A DNA stretch of 64,000 bases from Salipaludibacillus sp047795645 (GTDB taxonomy: Bacteria > Bacillota > Bacilli > Bacillales > Salisediminibacteriaceae). The position numbers were made by a program, and so were the translations under genes. Positions within the stretch are counted from its first letter, which is position 1, and every line of letters begins with the position of its first letter. Under the pieces are notes generated by a model. That model saw only the letters and a program-made list of their open reading frames with translations. It made no database searches and was not told where the DNA came from. The stretch is from positions 2,542,001-2,606,000 of the forward strand of contig NZ_CP181045.1 of assembly GCF_047795645.1 (NCBI RefSeq), written 5' to 3'. Shown here one piece after another: positions 1-9,847 of the stretch.

Positions 1-1325
1 AATCCTGCGAGTTTCATGGCATTGTAAACAAGTGTAGTAAAGTCAAAATGAACTTTCGCTCTTTCTCCTGTTCGGTATCGTATATTGTTTAGTTGAAATT
101 GTTCTTTTAGATACGCAATCACTCGTTCAGAGGAACTTCGTTCTTTATAGATCGTCTTCCATGATTCAGTACCTCTTGCTGGAGCACTATATTTCCGCAA
201 GTCTGTATCCATTTTTATCTTAAAGACCTTTTGACATAGCGAGTCATGAGCGAGTGGACACTCTCCACATTCTTTTGGTTGGGTAAATTTTAATGTTTGG
301 TACTTCTTATCAAAGCTGTCATATCGGTAAGAATGTTCTCTCACACAGGTTGGGGCAAAGTGTTTATCAAAGCCAAGTGGCTCCGGTTCATTCCGCTTAT
401 TATAAGCTATAATCGAATAGCCTTTCATCCGATGAACCTGTTCATAGATAGCTGGATAATCATAGCCAGCATCCATCGTCACGTGTTTCATCTGAAAATG
501 AGGAAAATGCGTTTGAATGCCCTTTAATAACGGAATCGCAGCTTTACCATCATTTAAGTTACCGCTAGACATGAGAGATTCGAGAATAAATTGACTCTTT
601 GTTTCAACGGCGATATGACCCTTGAAGCCATACCAAAAAACATTTTTACCGTCACTGTTCTTTTTGATGCCCCATTCTGGACCGAGAGGGATCTCATCTT
701 CAAGGTTGTCAAAAGGTATGTCCAATTGATCTTCGATTTTCTTTTTATAAACCGGAAGAGAAGCTTCAAATTCTTCTTTTTCTTTGAGCCATGCCGATTG
801 TTCTTCCTTGTTTTTACGGCCGCGTTTTTTCGGCTCGGGTTTCGGTGTATCATCTTTCTTTTCTTTGGAAGGGGCTTTATCTTTCGCTTCGATATGTGTC
901 GCATCAATGGCCACATTGAAGTCCGAAATATACCCATCATCTATAGCTTCATGGACGAGTTGATGGTTGATATCTTTCAGTACAGAAGAAGCTTTAATCT
1001 CACTTACCATGCGGGAGTAAGAAGCTTCCGAAGGAATTGCGTCTGCCACACCAAATCCGCAATCTCTTTTAAACTGAATGTCATCTTTCAGGCGTTTAAC
1101 TAAGAGTTTTACTTCACTAATTCTTTCCACATAACGAATGATCAACGATTGGATCATCGCTGGATAATTCAGCTTTACAGGGCGACCCAAACGTGATTTT
1201 TTGAACACCATGAGTACAATAGGACCGGTGGTCAGTGTTGAAAATAACTCATCGTAACGTTGGGTAGGTTCTAAATCGTATAAAACATCTATACTTAGTA
1301 GGCTCTCTTGTCGTAAAATGGACAT
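1..1325 (-). CDS. IS1182-like DDE transposase, 3' end outside window
   Basis: An uninterrupted frame of about 441 codons runs from an ATG at 1325 off the left edge, so the C-terminus is missing from the window. A GGAGG lies about 10 nt upstream of the ATG. The protein has an N-terminal transposase domain, then a first acidic motif (VAIDATHIEAKDKA), a charged Lys/Glu/Pro-rich linker, a second block with MDAGYDYPAIYEQ, a cysteine cluster (CGECPLAHDSLC) and a late KERSSSERVIAYLKEQF motif. This arrangement is typical of IS1182/IS5-group transposases that cut and paste DNA by DDE chemistry. No frameshift or stop is visible, so the element may be active. The element's terminal repeats cannot be defined because one end is outside the window; the stretch at about 1430-1460 is only a candidate for the other end. 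Confidence 0.9.
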   Translation of the reverse strand, partial: MSILRQESLLSIDVLYDLEPTQRYDELFSTLTTGPIVLMVFKKSRLGRPVKLNYPAMIQSLIIRYVERISEVKLLVKRLKDDIQFKRDCGFGVADAIPSEASYSRMVSEIKASSVLKDINHQLVHEAIDDGYISDFNVAIDATHIEAKDKAPSKEKKDDTPKPEPKKRGRKNKEEQSAWLKEKEEFEASLPVYKKKIEDQLDIPFDNLEDEIPLGPEWGIKKNSDGKNVFWYGFKGHIAVETKSQFILESLMSSGNLNDGKAAIPLLKGIQTHFPHFQMKHVTMDAGYDYPAIYEQVHRMKGYSIIAYNKRNEPEPLGFDKHFAPTCVREHSYRYDSFDKKYQTLKFTQPKECGECPLAHDSLCQKVFKIKMDTDLRKYSAPARGTESWKTIYKERSSSERVIAYLKEQFQLNNIRYRTGERAKVHFDFTTLVYNAMKLAG

Positions 1326-2150
1326 AGGAGTCTTCCCTCCAGTCAAATTAGTTTGTTCGCTACTTACTAAATTCGACAGTTGGGGAGGTACTCCTTTTTT
1401 TGTTTCTTAAATCTCTTGGGCCACAAGGGCTCTGAATTATGAAATTGACTCAGTTATTAATTAATTTATAATTATCAGCTACATGAATGTACGTTCGCTT
1501 CATTTCGTAGTTTTATCTTTTACTATAAGGTTGTTTTGTGAGGGTTTAATACCTAGTAAATTCGATTACTATCAATAAGACCTACTCCATCCGAGTAAAT
1601 AATAAACGAAAAATTGAGATTCAACCGCTTAAAACAAGACGAGTAATCTCAATTCAACCACATTTTTGAATTTGCTTCAAAAGCCCTTAGAAGGTCTAAT
1701 CCGGCAACAACGACTATTGAAACAGGAGCCTGATTTGAATAAGTACACCCCCATTCCTTTCGGCATAACCGGTTCTTTATTATAGGATATCCTGGAGTTT
1801 CAACAACTGATCAAGTTTACGAACATTTAACAAGTGGACTAGAAAAAGGCCCTTCTACAATTCAGTGAATTGATGAAAAGTCCTGCATAATTAGAAAGGT
1901 TTTTGTCAATGCTGCTTATGATCAAAATACCCTCGGGATGATTATTTGATATTTTATGTATTAGCTATTGCAAAATAACCAGTTTTAAAAGCGAGGGTAA
2001 CACCCGAATATTCTTATGATGATAAAAAAATAGATAGCCTCATAATTTGGGAATAATTACTTGTTCTTTTAAACTTTTTTAGAGCATGGCTGAAATTAAT
2101 TTTATAAATGTAAAGGGAAAATAATTTTCCCCTTACATTTTATTTGAATA
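1326..2150. other. Intergenic DNA, decayed coding traces
   Basis: No intact gene is seen. The first ~130 bases probably belong to the insertion element. Around 1785-1870 (+) a short open stretch reads GYPGVSTTDQVYEHLTSGL followed by stops, and more coding-like codons follow in the same frame, which looks like a decayed gene that I cannot identify. The last 100 bases are AT-rich and follow the GH3 gene; no clear terminator hairpin is visible. Confidence 0.4.
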
Positions 2151-4454
2151 TTAATTATTGAAAATAGTTTTTTCTTGTACTTCATTCAATTGAGTAATCA
2201 TATCGGTCAGCATTTCTTCGGTAAAGTTCCCTGAACTAAAGTTAGCTAAAGCACGTAATGGCATATATTTCATCATTGCTTCCATCATAGCAGATGATTC
2301 CTCGCTATCACCCATAGCATTCAATAATGGATTGTGTTTATTTGCTTTCTTAAGCAGTTTAGTTGCTATCGGAGCTAAAGTTGGATCAGCCAATAGATCT
2401 CCTATTAAAGTATTTTTGTGGACTCGTTGTGCGATAGTAACCGTTGAGGTTACGTAAATTGTCTCTTTTAGTTGAAAACCTTTTGATGACTTTCCAACTA
2501 ATATCTCAAATTCGCCTGTTTCCACATGCCAATCCTTTAAGTCTACATTATAATAAGCAAACGCACGCTTATCTAAAGTAAATATTACTTCTTTTTCTTC
2601 ATCCGGTTTTAAATCTACTTTGTCAAATTCTCTTAGTTCCTTTTCCGGTCTCGATACACTACTATAGACATCTTTAACATATAACTGGACAATTTCTTTC
2701 GCAGCCATATCACCAGTATTTTTAACTGTTACCTTAACAGTAATAGAATCTGTATCTTCAATTTCCTTTTTGCTTAAGGTTAGATTCCTATATTCAAAAG
2801 TTGAATAACTTAATCCATATCCAAATGGAAATAGAGGTTCAATTTCTTTTGTATCATAATAACGGTAACCAACAAAAATACCTTCTTTATATTCTACCTC
2901 ATCTCCTTCACCAGGGAAGTTTAAGTAAGACGGATTATCGCTTAACTTTACTGGGAACGTTTCAGCTATTTTACCACTCGGGCTAACATTTCCATATAAT
3001 AAATCTGCAATTGCTCCACCTAGTGCTTGTCCTCCTAAATATCCTTCTAGAACAGCTTTAACTTTAGTTAACCAAGGCATTTCAATTGGAGCACCATTAC
3101 TTAGAACAACAATCACATTTGGTTGCACTTTTGCTATCTCTTCAATTAAATAGCGTTGGTTTTCTGGAATATCCAAATGATTTCTATCGTATCCTTCAGA
3201 TTCGTATCGATCTGGTAATCCAATGAACAGAACAGCTGCATCTGATTGTATTGCTTTATCTTTTGCTTCTACTACTAACTGTTCATCTACATCATCTCTG
3301 TCCAAGTGGTACCCCTGTAAATAGATTAGATTTGATTTACTAGTAGTAGTCTTTTCTAGTTCTTCATAAATATTATCTAGCTTTGTGGGATTAATATGTG
3401 AGCTTCCTCCACCTTGGTATCTAGGTTTTTGAGCAAGTTCACCAATTATCGCTACATTATTTCCTTTAGCAAGAGGAAGAATATTGTCTTCATTCTTTAA
3501 AAGTACCATACCTTCACTAGCTACCTGTTTCGCAAGCTGATGATGTTCTTCTTTGTCATAAATAGCATTCTCTATATGATTATCAACGGCCAAAAAGATA
3601 ATTCTCAATAAACGTTCCACTGCTCGATCAAGTTTTTCAACAGACAGCTTTCCAGTTTTTATACCTTCTAAGATTTTATTATCCCCTAAACCATAACTAG
3701 CTGGCATTTCAAGTTCTAATCCTGCTTCTAAACCATCTCCACGTTCATTGACAGCCCCCCAATCTGAAACGACAAAGCCTTCGAATCCCCATTCATCCCT
3801 TAGTATGTCTGTTAACAATAATTTGTTCTCTGACATAAATGAGCCATTTACTTTATTATACGAGCACATCACCGTCCAAGGCTCTGCCTTTTTTACTGTA
3901 TTTTCGAAACTAGCTAAATAAATTTCCCTTAATGTTCGCTCATCTACAATTGCGTTAGTTGACATCCTTCGGTGTTCTTGGTTATTCGCTGCAAAGTGCT
4001 TCAGTGATGTACCAACGCCTTGGCTCTGCACTCCAATAATATGGCTAGTTGCCATTTCTGATGACAAATAAGGATCTTCTGAAAAATACTCAAAGTTTCT
4101 TCCACATAATGGGGAGCGTTTGATGTTCGCTCCTGGCCCAAGTATAACTCCAACATTCTCGGCTTGTGATTCTTTACCTAACGCAACTCCAACTTGTTCA
4201 ACTAACTTTCGGTTCCAAGAACTAGCTAGACCTACTGCAGATGGAAAGCAAGTTGCCGGGACACTATTACTTAATCCCAAATGATCAGCGCCTTCAGCCT
4301 GCTTTCGAAGCCCATGAGGGCCATCCGTGACCATAATAGATGGGATTCCTAAACGCTCTACACCTTTCAAATACCAAAAATCTAAACCAGAACACATTCC
4401 AACTTTCTCTTCCACTGTCATTTCTTTAATTATATTACGAATATTTCTTTTCAC
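2151..4454 (-). CDS. Glycoside hydrolase family 3 beta-glucosidase
   Basis: A 767-residue cytoplasmic GH3 enzyme that should release terminal beta-linked glucose or a similar sugar from oligosaccharides or glycosides. It has the N-terminal barrel with VTDGPHGLRKQ (about 43-52), KHFAANNQEHRR (152-163) and the nucleophile motif FVVSDWGAV with Asp231. The alpha/beta sandwich domain and a C-terminal fibronectin-III-like domain follow (about 300-670), and a ~90-residue tail has no obvious family match. There is no signal peptide, so the substrate is imported first. The start is GTG at 4454: a GGAGG lies 6 nt upstream, and the ATG two bases earlier is out of frame and hits a stop at once. It is the last gene of the seven-gene operon, 45 nt after the GH2 gene. 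Exact substrate is not readable from sequence. Confidence 0.93.
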   Translation of the reverse strand: MKRNIRNIIKEMTVEEKVGMCSGLDFWYLKGVERLGIPSIMVTDGPHGLRKQAEGADHLGLSNSVPATCFPSAVGLASSWNRKLVEQVGVALGKESQAENVGVILGPGANIKRSPLCGRNFEYFSEDPYLSSEMATSHIIGVQSQGVGTSLKHFAANNQEHRRMSTNAIVDERTLREIYLASFENTVKKAEPWTVMCSYNKVNGSFMSENKLLLTDILRDEWGFEGFVVSDWGAVNERGDGLEAGLELEMPASYGLGDNKILEGIKTGKLSVEKLDRAVERLLRIIFLAVDNHIENAIYDKEEHHQLAKQVASEGMVLLKNEDNILPLAKGNNVAIIGELAQKPRYQGGGSSHINPTKLDNIYEELEKTTTSKSNLIYLQGYHLDRDDVDEQLVVEAKDKAIQSDAAVLFIGLPDRYESEGYDRNHLDIPENQRYLIEEIAKVQPNVIVVLSNGAPIEMPWLTKVKAVLEGYLGGQALGGAIADLLYGNVSPSGKIAETFPVKLSDNPSYLNFPGEGDEVEYKEGIFVGYRYYDTKEIEPLFPFGYGLSYSTFEYRNLTLSKKEIEDTDSITVKVTVKNTGDMAAKEIVQLYVKDVYSSVSRPEKELREFDKVDLKPDEEKEVIFTLDKRAFAYYNVDLKDWHVETGEFEILVGKSSKGFQLKETIYVTSTVTIAQRVHKNTLIGDLLADPTLAPIATKLLKKANKHNPLLNAMGDSEESSAMMEAMMKYMPLRALANFSSGNFTEEMLTDMITQLNEVQEKTIFNN

Positions 4455-4499
4455 ATTACACCTCCATAGTATTTCTAATAATAAAACGACCAGTACTAA

Positions 4500-6293
4500 T
4501 TAATTTTTATACCAAAAGTTTGGGATATTAGTCCAACGTTTTCTTAGTTCAAATGCTGCCGACTTTGGTTTACGATCTCGTGTAAAAATGCCTTTTTTAT
4601 TCCCCTGAACTCTTACAACCCCTTGACTTGTTTGAAAATCGGCAAAATTCCATACCTGCTCTCCAACAAAATTTTGAAACTCATCTACTACTTCATGATT
4701 TGCTTGATAGTACTCAATTTGATATTCCTCTGTAAACATCACTGCATCAATATCATGAAAACCTGCAACCGTATCTGCACCATATTCAGCAAACATAATT
4801 GGCTTACTAGGACAACGTTTAGTCCACTCTTTTAGTTCTTTGCGGAGTTTAATTTTTGCCTTTTCCAAATCTCCTCCATCTATATACCAACCATAATAAC
4901 GGTTTAAGGCTAACACATCGATCAGTTCTGCAATTTTGTCTTTTTCCGGTGTAGAATAACTATAGGTTGCTAAAGTAACTGGGCGTTTCTCAGGATCGTT
5001 TTCCTTCATAAGTTCAACCAAAGGTTTAAAATATTCATATGCACCATCTTCTTCTGATGCTGGTTCATTTGCCACCGACCACATCACCACTGAAGGGTGA
5101 TTTTTGTCTCGATTTACAAGTTCAGTTATCACGTCTTGGTGATGTTCAAAGGTTTGGATTTCTTTATAAGTATTTCGTTTTGGCGTTTCACCCATTATAG
5201 TTGCCATAAAGTTTAAATTAACTCCAACTGCCGGTGTTTCATCTATGACAACAATTCCTTCTCGGTCAGCAAGTCGCATGATTTCTTCTGAATACGGATA
5301 GTGCGCTGTACGAAAAGAGTTCGCTCCAATCCATTTTAATAAGTTAAAATCTAATACATTAGCAGCTTCATCAAATCCACGACCATGTAATGGTGTATCT
5401 TCATGTTTTCCAAACCCTTTGAAATAAAAAGGTTTATTATTGATAAGGAATTTACCATCCTTGACTTCCACTGTACGTACACCAAATGATTGTTCATAAA
5501 TATCATTTCCATTATCTAGATCAATACGTAATGTATATAAATATGCATTTAATGGCTCCCATAGTGTTACATCTTTAATTATTATAGAACCCTTCGATCC
5601 ACTTGCATTAGCTACTTCCTGACCATTTTCGTTGATTACCGCTACATTCACTTTCCCCTCTTGCTCTTTGACATCGACTTGAAAGTCTACAACACCATTA
5701 TTTCCATCAATACTTGTTACAATATTTACATCTGTAATATATTTTTTTGGTGTGGTGTAAATTTTAACTGGTCGATGTAAACCTGCATAATTAAAGAAAT
5801 CAAAATTAGGGTAATTACGAACAACTTTTCCTATTCCTTCTACTACTTCTTCTTTATAATGTCCAACGGGAAGCGTAGACTCATCAATGATATTATTTAC
5901 AGCTACCGTCAAACGATTTTTCCCTGGTTTAATCTGCTCATTAAGCTCCACTTCAAAAGGTGTAAATCCACCTTTATGTTCTGTTACTAATAAACCATTG
6001 AAATAAACTTTAGCGTAGTGTGTTGCCGATCCAAAACGAAGAACGATGCGTTCCTCAAACATATATTGTGGTATAGTAAATTCTCGTTCATACCAAACCC
6101 AACCAACATGATTTCGTAGTTCACGAGTCACTGCTAAATCATTATAAGAAGCGGGAACAGCCATAGACATCGTATCTTTTAATTGTTGATCGAACCACTT
6201 TTCCTCTATTCCTTCACCGTTATCCATCTTAAAATTCCAAATACCATTTAAGTCTATTTGTCCTCTTGTTTCAGTCGTAATTGGATATAACAT
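4500..6293 (-). CDS. uidA: Beta-glucuronidase, glycoside hydrolase family 2
   Basis: A 597-residue GH2 enzyme that hydrolyses beta-D-glucuronides. Sugar-binding jelly-roll (about 1-180), immunoglobulin-like (180-275) and TIM-barrel (275-597) domains are in the usual order. The acid/base is Glu410 in SVANEP, and the nucleophile is Glu503 in FAEYGADTVAG. The NKKGIFTRDRKPKSAAF block (565-581) contains the Asn-x-Lys pair (N565, K567) that in characterised beta-glucuronidases contacts the substrate carboxylate. This favours true glucuronidase activity over beta-galactosidase. Length is close to the E. coli enzyme (603). There is no signal peptide. It lies 39 nt after the YesN-type regulator gene and 45 nt before the GH3 gene, so it is expected to act on glycosides brought in by the upstream ABC importer. 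Confidence 0.95.
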   Translation of the reverse strand: MLYPITTETRGQIDLNGIWNFKMDNGEGIEEKWFDQQLKDTMSMAVPASYNDLAVTRELRNHVGWVWYEREFTIPQYMFEERIVLRFGSATHYAKVYFNGLLVTEHKGGFTPFEVELNEQIKPGKNRLTVAVNNIIDESTLPVGHYKEEVVEGIGKVVRNYPNFDFFNYAGLHRPVKIYTTPKKYITDVNIVTSIDGNNGVVDFQVDVKEQEGKVNVAVINENGQEVANASGSKGSIIIKDVTLWEPLNAYLYTLRIDLDNGNDIYEQSFGVRTVEVKDGKFLINNKPFYFKGFGKHEDTPLHGRGFDEAANVLDFNLLKWIGANSFRTAHYPYSEEIMRLADREGIVVIDETPAVGVNLNFMATIMGETPKRNTYKEIQTFEHHQDVITELVNRDKNHPSVVMWSVANEPASEEDGAYEYFKPLVELMKENDPEKRPVTLATYSYSTPEKDKIAELIDVLALNRYYGWYIDGGDLEKAKIKLRKELKEWTKRCPSKPIMFAEYGADTVAGFHDIDAVMFTEEYQIEYYQANHEVVDEFQNFVGEQVWNFADFQTSQGVVRVQGNKKGIFTRDRKPKSAAFELRKRWTNIPNFWYKN

Positions 6294-6332
6294 TAGATAT
6301 TCAACCCCTTATTTATTTTCAGCATTATTTAG

Positions 6333-7952
6333 TTATTTTTGAGGTACACGCTTATACTTATAATCCGTTGGCGAGATCCCAGTTTGTTTTCTAAATCTTT
6401 TGATAAAATAACTTTTGCTGTCGAAACCAAGTTCTATTGATATCAAATCCACTGTTTTGGCAGTGCTATCTAATAATTCCATCGCTTTTTCCATCTTGAT
6501 TCTAGTCACAAATTCAATAAAGCTTTCTCCTGTTTCACTTTTATATAATCGACTAAAATAACTTGGGTTTAAGTGCAAATACGTTGAAACATCTTTTAAT
6601 GAAATTTTTCTATCTATATTAGCAATAACATATCTTTGTGCCTTCAATGCATCTTCATTTTTTGATGTGGATTCAAGAACAATCACATGTTCTATAAATT
6701 GTTGGCATAACTCAAACAATACTTGTTTCATTTCTTCAAAATTCTCTACTTCTTGTATTTGATCAATTTCCAGTATTTTAACATCTTGGTCTTTAAAGTA
6801 AACAAAGGCATTCAGGCCTAATTTTAAATCAAGCAATAATTTCATAGACCAGTCTTTTATTACTTTTGGGGAAAATCTTTGTTGTATAAACCAATTTATT
6901 TTATTGCATAAAAATACTTTTAACTGCTCACTTTCCCCATTCATGATGTACGTTTTTAATAGTTGTACTTCTTCCACGTAATCATTAAATATTGATATAT
7001 TATTATAATTTAGTTCTTCGTGATATTGAATCGATTCGTTTTGGTAATAAAACCGTTGTTCTTTATATACAACTAAAGTTTTGATTGAGTGAACTAGAGT
7101 CTTCCTTATATGCTTTCCATTATCAATAACAGCAGTTAAAGAAAGTTTTAAATAATTTTTTAAATTACTTTGCGTCAATTTTAAAGCTTCTTCTATTCCA
7201 TGATCTATTTCTATTTGCTTTATATTTTTTTCAGGAAATAAGATTAAAAACTTTTTGTGCAAATAGAATATTTGAATTTCATTATTATACGTTCCTAGTA
7301 CTTCTTCGAGTACATTATTTATACTAAACTGTAGCAACGTTTCACTTTCATAACGTTCGATAGCTGCTTGAAATTGATCAATGAAACATAAAACAACCGT
7401 ATACCTTTCACTTGAAAAGTCCATATTTAATAAATTTTCTTGTTCTTGCCACCATTTATCGTCTTCAACGTAAGGTTCTTTAATTACTTTTTCAATAAAC
7501 TTCGATTTGAGCGACATATTATTTTCTCTTAAAAATTTTGTTAATTTCCCTTGAGTTTCCTTTTTTTGATTAGCTTCGTCAAGGATTTTCTTGAGTCTTT
7601 TTAACAGTTTGACAATCTGTTCTTCATCCATTGATTCTTTCAAGATAAAGTCAAAGGTATCTAACTTAATAGCCTGTTGTGCAAAATGAAAATCATCATG
7701 ACAAGACAGAATAACGTTGATTTTATTTTCTTGCTCCTTATTAATCTTTGAAATAAGTTCAATACCATTCATATGTGGCATACCTATATCCGTTATTAAC
7801 ACATCATAATCATTTTCAGTTAAGTAATGGTATGCTCTCATGCTATTTTGATAAGTAGCAACAACTTTAAAACCACATTTTTCCCACGGGATATATTTTT
7901 CCATATACTGAGTCACAACTTTATCATCGTCAACTAACACAACTCGATACAT
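6333..7952 (-). CDS. YesN-type response regulator with AraC DNA-binding domain
   Basis: A 539-residue transcription regulator. The N-terminal receiver domain (1-120) carries the acidic pocket VLVDDD, phospho-acceptor Asp55 in VLITDIGMPHMNG, and a conserved Lys in FILKES. A long variable middle region (about 130-420) is followed by two AraC-type helix-turn-helix motifs (about 435-535) including the typical SYFIKRFRKQTGISPTDYK signature. It is paired with the sensor kinase gene immediately upstream (6 nt apart) and sits inside the sugar operon, so it most likely activates this operon in response to the sugar. SD AAAGGAG is 8 nt before the ATG. Confidence in the family is high; the DNA target is unknown. 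Confidence 0.95.
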   Translation of the reverse strand: MYRVVLVDDDKVVTQYMEKYIPWEKCGFKVVATYQNSMRAYHYLTENDYDVLITDIGMPHMNGIELISKINKEQENKINVILSCHDDFHFAQQAIKLDTFDFILKESMDEEQIVKLLKRLKKILDEANQKKETQGKLTKFLRENNMSLKSKFIEKVIKEPYVEDDKWWQEQENLLNMDFSSERYTVVLCFIDQFQAAIERYESETLLQFSINNVLEEVLGTYNNEIQIFYLHKKFLILFPEKNIKQIEIDHGIEEALKLTQSNLKNYLKLSLTAVIDNGKHIRKTLVHSIKTLVVYKEQRFYYQNESIQYHEELNYNNISIFNDYVEEVQLLKTYIMNGESEQLKVFLCNKINWFIQQRFSPKVIKDWSMKLLLDLKLGLNAFVYFKDQDVKILEIDQIQEVENFEEMKQVLFELCQQFIEHVIVLESTSKNEDALKAQRYVIANIDRKISLKDVSTYLHLNPSYFSRLYKSETGESFIEFVTRIKMEKAMELLDSTAKTVDLISIELGFDSKSYFIKRFRKQTGISPTDYKYKRVPQK

Positions 7953-7958
7953 TTTACT

Positions 7959-9755
7959 TCACTCCTTTAATGGAAGATTAAATGTAAAACTAGTACCTTC
8001 TCCCTCAACACTCTCTACATCCATAGAAGCTCTATCACCATAAATCATTTTTATACGTTGATAAACGTTTTGAATTCCAATCCCATTAAAGGAGTGGAAA
8101 TTTTCCCCATTTACTATTTTCTTTTCTCCATATATCTGTCTTTTAAGCTGTGCTAACTTCTCTTCTGTCATCCCAACGCCGTCATCTAATATTTGTAATT
8201 TTAAATATTTCTTATCTTCCACGGAACCCGTAACTACAATAGATCCATCTCTACCACTATAACCATGTATGATAGCGTTCTCAATAAGTGGTTGTAGGAA
8301 AAAACGTGGAACTTCAATTTTTGTCGATTTTGTATCTACACATATGACTAAATCCACCTCATACTCATGACGAAAACTCATCAAACTTGTGTAGTGTTCT
8401 ACTACCTTTAGTTCCTCTTCCAATGAGATAAATGCATTATTTCTATTAATAGTCATTCGTAATAATGACGATAAATCATTAATTAATTGTGCACTATCAT
8501 TATCTCCATTCATTTTAATGTGTAATCGAATTGCATTTAGTACATTGAATAAGAAATGTGGATTGATTTGAGCCTGTAACATTTCTAGTTCGGCGGTTCT
8601 CTTTCCTCTTTCTTGAATTTTAATTTCATTAACCATCTCTTCAATAGTATCAAGCATATTATTAAAAGCGCTCCCAAGATTTGCTATATCATTATTCCCT
8701 GATATCTCAGCCCTTCTACTCAAATCACCATTCTCCACTGATTTAGTAACAGCATGCAGTTCAACGACTGGCTTTGTCATCTCTCTAACAAGAATAATTA
8801 ATCCTATTAGAAATAAAAATAGAAAAGTTCCTTGAATTACAAGCGTTGTTCTTGTCATAACATTAATATTACCAATTGTTTCTTTATACGGAACGAGACT
8901 AACGAGTCGCCAATCAGAATAAGAAACGGGATAACTATTAAGAAGATGAGCTTCGTTGTTAAAATTAACTATTTGATGTCCAGTACTACTAACATTAAAT
9001 CCTAGATTCTCACCAATACGTTCCCCTTCAATGCTTGAAAATATATTTCCTTGTTGATCTGTTAAATAATATTCTGAGTTGGAATTTTGAAAATTCTCTA
9101 AATAAGCACGGATATCCTTTTCCTTTATACTGATAATGATGTAGGCATCTTGATAGTTATTATTTTCTATGTTACGAGCTATACTAATTAAATATGGACT
9201 GTGCTGTTGATCTGAGGTTATATATGTTGGATGTGCACCGATCCATTTAGTTTGATAAATATTTAAGTCTTTTAGATCACTCATCCATGATTCTTTGTGA
9301 GAGTCGGTTGGGCGATAGTCATTAATAGAATAATTCATATAATAGAGATCGTTTTCAAAAATAATTGTGATATAAGTTGGAGATAACAAATCTGTAATTC
9401 CAGCTAATCTACTTGATATCTCAATGTAGTTCAAGGCAATTTCCTGTTCGGCTTCAAGTGATGTAGCGTCAATAGACTGGTGATTTTTTATAAGCCTATT
9501 AAAATTAGTATCAAATTGTATATAGTTAGAGGTATACATGATATCATTTAAAACATTTTTTATGCTCATTTCAATCATACTTAAATTATCATTAGATTGC
9601 TTTACGGCACGTTCCTCTAATATATCTTTTGTTAAATAATTAGAGACAATGTATGTACATATCCAAGGTAATAGAATACAAACCACGACCGCAATAATTA
9701 ATCGCTTCCTTAAAGAATAATTTTGCAACCTTTTTAACATATTACGCACGCCCAT
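7959..9755 (-). CDS. YesM-type sensor histidine kinase
   Basis: A 598-residue membrane kinase. TM1 spans about 19-40, an extracellular sensor domain of the Cache type covers about 41-300, TM2 is about 303-323, and a HAMP linker follows to about 378. The His_kinase domain has QAQINPHFLFNVLNAIR with the predicted phospho-acceptor His400. The C-terminal ATPase has FFLQPLIENAIIHG (N box) and ILDDGVGM (G box). This is the YesM/LytS-like architecture that senses extracellular sugars or sugar-loaded binding proteins. It is co-transcribed with its response regulator. The start at 9755 has a GGTGG upstream; an internal Met6 is a possible alternative. Confidence 0.95.
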   Translation of the reverse strand: MGVRNMLKRLQNYSLRKRLIIAVVVCILLPWICTYIVSNYLTKDILEERAVKQSNDNLSMIEMSIKNVLNDIMYTSNYIQFDTNFNRLIKNHQSIDATSLEAEQEIALNYIEISSRLAGITDLLSPTYITIIFENDLYYMNYSINDYRPTDSHKESWMSDLKDLNIYQTKWIGAHPTYITSDQQHSPYLISIARNIENNNYQDAYIIISIKEKDIRAYLENFQNSNSEYYLTDQQGNIFSSIEGERIGENLGFNVSSTGHQIVNFNNEAHLLNSYPVSYSDWRLVSLVPYKETIGNINVMTRTTLVIQGTFLFLFLIGLIILVREMTKPVVELHAVTKSVENGDLSRRAEISGNNDIANLGSAFNNMLDTIEEMVNEIKIQERGKRTAELEMLQAQINPHFLFNVLNAIRLHIKMNGDNDSAQLINDLSSLLRMTINRNNAFISLEEELKVVEHYTSLMSFRHEYEVDLVICVDTKSTKIEVPRFFLQPLIENAIIHGYSGRDGSIVVTGSVEDKKYLKLQILDDGVGMTEEKLAQLKRQIYGEKKIVNGENFHSFNGIGIQNVYQRIKMIYGDRASMDVESVEGEGTSFTFNLPLKE

Positions 9756-9847
9756 TCACCACCGAAGTTTACCCCTGCTAAAATTATACTAATATATATT
9801 GAGAGGATTTATTATTATCCTCTCAATATAACATATCCTTAACATTC

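Noticed and set aside
554..1103. Frames on both strands inside the transposase region
   Set aside because: The intact transposase frame explains the sequence; these are out-of-frame shadows.
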